Source of the DNA: an uncultured Clostridia bacterium
Lineage (GTDB): Bacteria > Bacillota > Clostridia > Christensenellales > CAG-138
Direction of reading: 5' to 3'
Length of the DNA stretch: 7,770 nucleotides
Assembly (NCBI GenBank): GCA_937894955.1
Contig: CALAXO010000027.1
Span: 1-7,770 of the forward strand
Numbering within the stretch: position 1 is the first letter of the stretch; the number at the start of each line of letters is the position of its first letter. Below, one piece after another: positions 5,322 through 7,770 of the stretch. The notes under the pieces are model-generated. The model had not been told where the DNA came from and ran no database searches. It saw only the letters and a program-made list of their open reading frames with translations. The position numbers and the translations under genes were made by a program.

Positions 5322-7181
5322 TTAATTTCCCGTTCCGAACTCTTCAAACAGAATATCGAACATGCAGGGTCCCATGTCAAGATAACGTTTGAAGAATGCT
5401 GTCTTGTCCCCGTCGCTGTTATGCTTCACGCTTTCGTAAATCTTGTTTGTGTACACATAGCCCATTGCGTAGTTGAAGAAATACAGAGGCATATCAATCG
5501 AGTATTCATATATAACATCGATGTATTCCTGCTGATCAAGTCCGAACGACTTCAGGTAATCGCCGATATCTTCCGCTGTCCAGCCCTCGCAGTTGACCTT
5601 GATGCTCACATATGCAGGAATAAGAGTGTTTGCAAGCACACTTTCGTATTCCCGCAGCGTGCAGCCGCCCACTCCGTATTTTTCGCTGATACCGGAGATA
5701 AAAAGCTCCGAAAAAACAGCCCAGCCTTCTGAATAGCCCGTGGGAGCACACAGCTGCTGCGAAAGGGGCAGTCCGTCGAGGCTGCGGAAATACTGAGTTT
5801 GGTAAAGATGCCCCGGGAAGCATTCATGTGCAAGCGTGAAGAGCATTGTGTCATCCTCCGCCGTCGGGTTCAGCAGAACGATATTCCTTGTCGGATCATC
5901 GAATGCGGAAATCATATATGCAGCGGGACTGAAATCCTCCGCAACGGCATCCGGAATCGTGACGTATTGAATGCTTTGTTCCGGAATTTCGGGATAGATC
6001 CCGTCGATAAGCTCCTTAAGATATTCAACATCCGTTTCAACATTGCCGGATGTCATATTTTTTTCATAATCTTTCATTGCGTTCGAGTCCGTGAGAATGA
6101 TTTTCACCAATTTAGCGTAAACACTCGAAATGCTTTCACCGAGTTCATCGGCCATTGATGAATACTCGGCATTGCAGGCGGCATTTGATTTTATTGCGGC
6201 AGCATAGTAATCCTTTGCATCCACACTGCGCATGCATGCCCCGGCAAAGGAGCCGCACTGCGGGCGAAGCTGTTCAAGAGTGTTCGCAAGGCTTCTGTAT
6301 GCCGGCAGCAGCTCATTGATTATGCTGTTCCTGCTGCGTTCGAGCAAAGCTGTTTTTTGCTGCTCGGAAATTTCGAATTCGGCACTTGCCATTTCATCTT
6401 CAAAAAAACCGATAAGAAAACAGTCATTGCCTGTTTCCGCAAACTTGAGGCAGGACTCAAGAACCTTGTCCAAAGCATTTTCTGTCATGAACAGTCCTTT
6501 TGCCGCTTTTTCGCGTTCAAACTGCTCGATCTGACCGATATAACGCGGGGTATCTTCAAGCAGGAGCACGTAATTTTCGGCATCCTCCGCCGAGCTGATT
6601 TCATACATTGAGAGCATCAGCGGAAGCATCGTGTGTTCTCCGTTGAACACCGTAAGCGGCTCATTGTAATAATATGCATCGGGAACAGCATGAATTTCAT
6701 CAGAAAGCTTCAGATTGAGAACAAGGTTGTCGTATGCGATTCTGTTTCTGTAGAACAGCTGACTTCGGTCGATTTCGGAAAGCTTTTTGCGTATTTCGGC
6801 GTTTTCCGCAAAATCAGCAGCATCAGCCTCCTGCGAAAGCTCACCCCATCCGCGTTCAATATCCTCTTCGGCAATGCCGAAACTTGCCGCGTCCTTCACG
6901 AATTGATGAAAAGTGAGTCCGGATGAAGTAACTACAGATATAAAAACTTCACGATCCACCGCTTCGAATGCTTCGTCCGCCGCCGTTTTTTCATGCGCGG
7001 GTTCCTGAGTGGGTTCCGCGGTTTGCTGCTGCGGCTCTTTTGTTGCATCGGAATCAATATCACCGAATTTGCAGGCAGCCGCAAAGAGCATGACAAACGC
7101 AAGCAGAACTGCCATAAGCTTTTTTAATGCATGTGCCGCTTTTTTGGGGCATTTGGTTTGAGTTTGAGAACGATTTTCCAT
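5322..7181 (-). CDS. DUF885 family putative zinc metallopeptidase, lipoprotein
   Basis: This is a 619-residue exported protein. Residues 1-37 form a lipoprotein signal peptide: basic n-region (KKAAHALKK), hydrophobic core LMAVLLAFVMLF, and AAAC with the likely lipidated Cys37. The -3 position is Ala instead of the usual Leu. A Gln/Glu/Pro/Thr-rich tether (about 38-66) leads to a mostly helical domain typical of DUF885. The putative active site is HECFPGH (452-458, HExxPGH type; H452, E453 and H458) followed by GYSEGWAVF (482-490), whose Glu485 is a likely third metal ligand. Another family-typical stretch is YYNEPLTVFNG (171-181). Starting at ATG 7181 with GGAGG four bases upstream gives a proper signal peptide. 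The 30 further open codons up to 7271 do not look signal-like. DUF885 proteins are thought to be peptidases, but the substrate is not predictable here. It probably faces outward on the cell membrane. Confidence 0.88.
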   Translation of the reverse strand: MENRSQTQTKCPKKAAHALKKLMAVLLAFVMLFAAACKFGDIDSDATKEPQQQTAEPTQEPAHEKTAADEAFEAVDREVFISVVTSSGLTFHQFVKDAASFGIAEEDIERGWGELSQEADAADFAENAEIRKKLSEIDRSQLFYRNRIAYDNLVLNLKLSDEIHAVPDAYYYNEPLTVFNGEHTMLPLMLSMYEISSAEDAENYVLLLEDTPRYIGQIEQFEREKAAKGLFMTENALDKVLESCLKFAETGNDCFLIGFFEDEMASAEFEISEQQKTALLERSRNSIINELLPAYRSLANTLEQLRPQCGSFAGACMRSVDAKDYYAAAIKSNAACNAEYSSMADELGESISSVYAKLVKIILTDSNAMKDYEKNMTSGNVETDVEYLKELIDGIYPEIPEQSIQYVTIPDAVAEDFSPAAYMISAFDDPTRNIVLLNPTAEDDTMLFTLAHECFPGHLYQTQYFRSLDGLPLSQQLCAPTGYSEGWAVFSELFISGISEKYGVGGCTLREYESVLANTLIPAYVSIKVNCEGWTAEDIGDYLKSFGLDQQEYIDVIYEYSIDMPLYFFNYAMGYVYTNKIYESVKHNSDGDKTAFFKRYLDMGPCMFDILFEEFGTGN

Positions 7182-7355
7182 GTTTCCTCCGCCGCTTTCT
7201 TTATTATTACATATCAATATGCATAATCGAAAAATACGAACATGCTGCATCAGTTTTCCGTTTTGGCGCAATTTCGCCGAACACGTTCAATTCTGCCGTT
7301 CGGAAAATGCGTCATCCGCGTATTTTTTCTGTATCTTCATTATATCAACAAATCA

Positions 7356-7367
7356 TTGAATATTCAA
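7356..7367. repeat. Perfect 12-base palindrome TTGAATATTCAA (possible operator)
   Basis: TTGAATATTCAA is its own reverse complement. It lies about 66-77 bases upstream of the candidate spoVT -35 box, in the divergent intergenic region. A symmetric site like this could bind a dimeric regulator. Being AT-rich, it could also occur by chance. No regulator is identified. Confidence 0.3.
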
Positions 7368-7432
7368 GACGGGCAGCGATATCGATTATTAAAAACCGAA
7401 TCCTGCTCTTAAAGCCGATGTTTGCTTATCAT

Positions 7433-7461
7433 GTATATTCATGCGATCAAAGCGAATACTA
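7433..7461 (+). promoter_or_regulatory. Candidate sigma-G/sigma-F type promoter for spoVT
   Basis: GTATA (7433-7437) fits the forespore sigma -35 consensus (GHATR). Seventeen bases on lies AATACTA (7455-7461), close to the sigma-G -10 CATNHTA. Read with its flank, GCGAATACTA (7452-7461) is also close to the sigma-F -10. The usual spacer to this heptamer is 18-19 bases, so this one is slightly short. Position supports it: transcription would begin roughly 30 bases before the spoVT start codon, upstream of the ribosome binding site. In Bacillus subtilis spoVT is transcribed by sigma-G in the forespore. The match is by eye only. Confidence 0.4.
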
Positions 7462-7498
7462 TCCATGATAAATCAAAAAACGGAGGTTTTCACTGCAA

Positions 7499-7770
7499 AT
7501 GAAAGCAACAGGAATAGTACGTCGAATTGATGAACTCGGCAGAGTTGTAATACCTAAGGAAATTCGAAGGACTTTGCGTATCCGCGAAGGTGATGCGCTT
7601 GAAATCTATACCGACCGCGAAGGCGGGGTCATCCTTAAAAAATACTCTCTTGTCGGCGAACTTTGTGATTTTGCAAAAGAGTATGCCGAATCCATTCAGC
7701 AATCCGTGGGGCATATTGCGGCAATCTGCGATAAGGACACGATCATTGCAATTTCAAGCCCGCACAGACG
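7499..7770 (+). CDS. spoVT: Stage V sporulation protein T, AbrB-family regulator (N-terminal 90 codons, runs off right edge)
   Basis: SpoVT is a forespore transcription regulator that adjusts sigma-G-dependent genes late in sporulation. The first 50 residues are a swapped-hairpin AbrB DNA-binding domain: MKATGIVRRIDELGRVVIPK (1-20), then EIRRTLRIREGDALEIY and VILKKYS (44-50). This is almost the textbook SpoVT N terminus, with the LGRVVIPKEIR core. From about residue 55 (LCDFAKEYAESI) the linker and the start of the C-terminal GAF-like sensor domain are visible, including ICDKDTIIAIS. A short AbrB or Abh protein would end near residue 95, but the sequence after residue 55 resembles SpoVT rather than AbrB. 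The gene is cut by the window edge after 90 codons and two bases. ATG 7499 follows CGGAGG (7481-7486) at a rather long 12-base spacing, but no other in-frame start exists nearby and homology begins exactly there. Confidence 0.93.
   Translation, partial: MKATGIVRRIDELGRVVIPKEIRRTLRIREGDALEIYTDREGGVILKKYSLVGELCDFAKEYAESIQQSVGHIAAICDKDTIIAISSPHR

Larger units (their letters stand above)
7182..7498. promoter_or_regulatory. Divergent intergenic region between the lipoprotein gene and spoVT
   Basis: These 317 bases hold no credible gene. Both flanking genes are transcribed outward from it, so it should carry both promoters. On the spoVT side there is a sporulation-type promoter candidate. For the lipoprotein gene, the AT-rich stretch at about 7201-7222 offers AATAAT (7208-7203, minus strand) as a possible -10, without a good -35. 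Symmetric elements include a 12-base perfect palindrome at 7356-7367, an inverted pair TTTTCCG/CGGAAAA (7254-7260 and 7301-7307), CCGAAC/GTTCGG (7277-7282 and 7298-7303), and an 8-base palindrome CGATATCG (7377-7384). No riboswitch or small RNA was recognised. Confidence 0.55.

Noticed and set aside
7490..7714. Minus-strand open frame of 74 codons opposite spoVT
   Set aside because: It is antisense to the clearly recognisable AbrB domain of spoVT and has no family resemblance.

Overview
This window looks like chromosomal DNA from a spore-forming Bacillota of class Clostridia. The main clue is the spoVT-type sporulation regulator at the right edge. The GGAGG-type ribosome binding sites and the Gram-positive style lipoprotein fit as well. 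I see no insertion sequence, prophage module, CRISPR array, tRNA or rRNA.

Layout: six genes lie on the minus strand and one on the plus strand. In transcription order (right to left) the minus-strand genes are: a DUF885-type putative lipoprotein metallopeptidase (5322-7181); a large serine-recombinase-like protein (3616-5148); recX (2994-3593); birA, a biotin-protein ligase without the DNA-binding domain (2168-3004); nnr, the bifunctional NAD(P)H-hydrate epimerase/dehydratase (573-2126); and the N-terminal 175 codons of an amidohydrolase that runs off the left edge (1-526). On the plus strand the first 90 codons of spoVT (7499-7770) run off the right edge. A 317-base divergent intergenic region (7182-7498) separates spoVT from the lipoprotein gene.

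Genes from the recombinase-like protein to the amidohydrolase are tightly packed. The gaps are 22, -11 (overlap), 41 and 46 bases, so they are probably one transcription unit. The lipoprotein gene is set apart by 173 bases containing a GC-rich inverted repeat, and may be a separate or only partly coupled unit. The presumed operon mixes recombination control (RecX and the recombinase-like protein), cofactor attachment (BirA), metabolite repair (Nnr) and an amidohydrolase. No single pathway unites them.

The most interesting object is the recombinase-like protein. It keeps the overall architecture of a large serine recombinase: resolvase-like fold, recombinase domain, ribbon region, coiled coil and C-terminal strand. 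However, it appears to have lost the catalytic serine, the catalytic arginines and the zinc-ribbon cysteines, while its reading frame is intact over 510 codons and sits directly upstream of recX. This suggests a host-adopted, non-cutting DNA-binding protein rather than an active mobile-element integrase.
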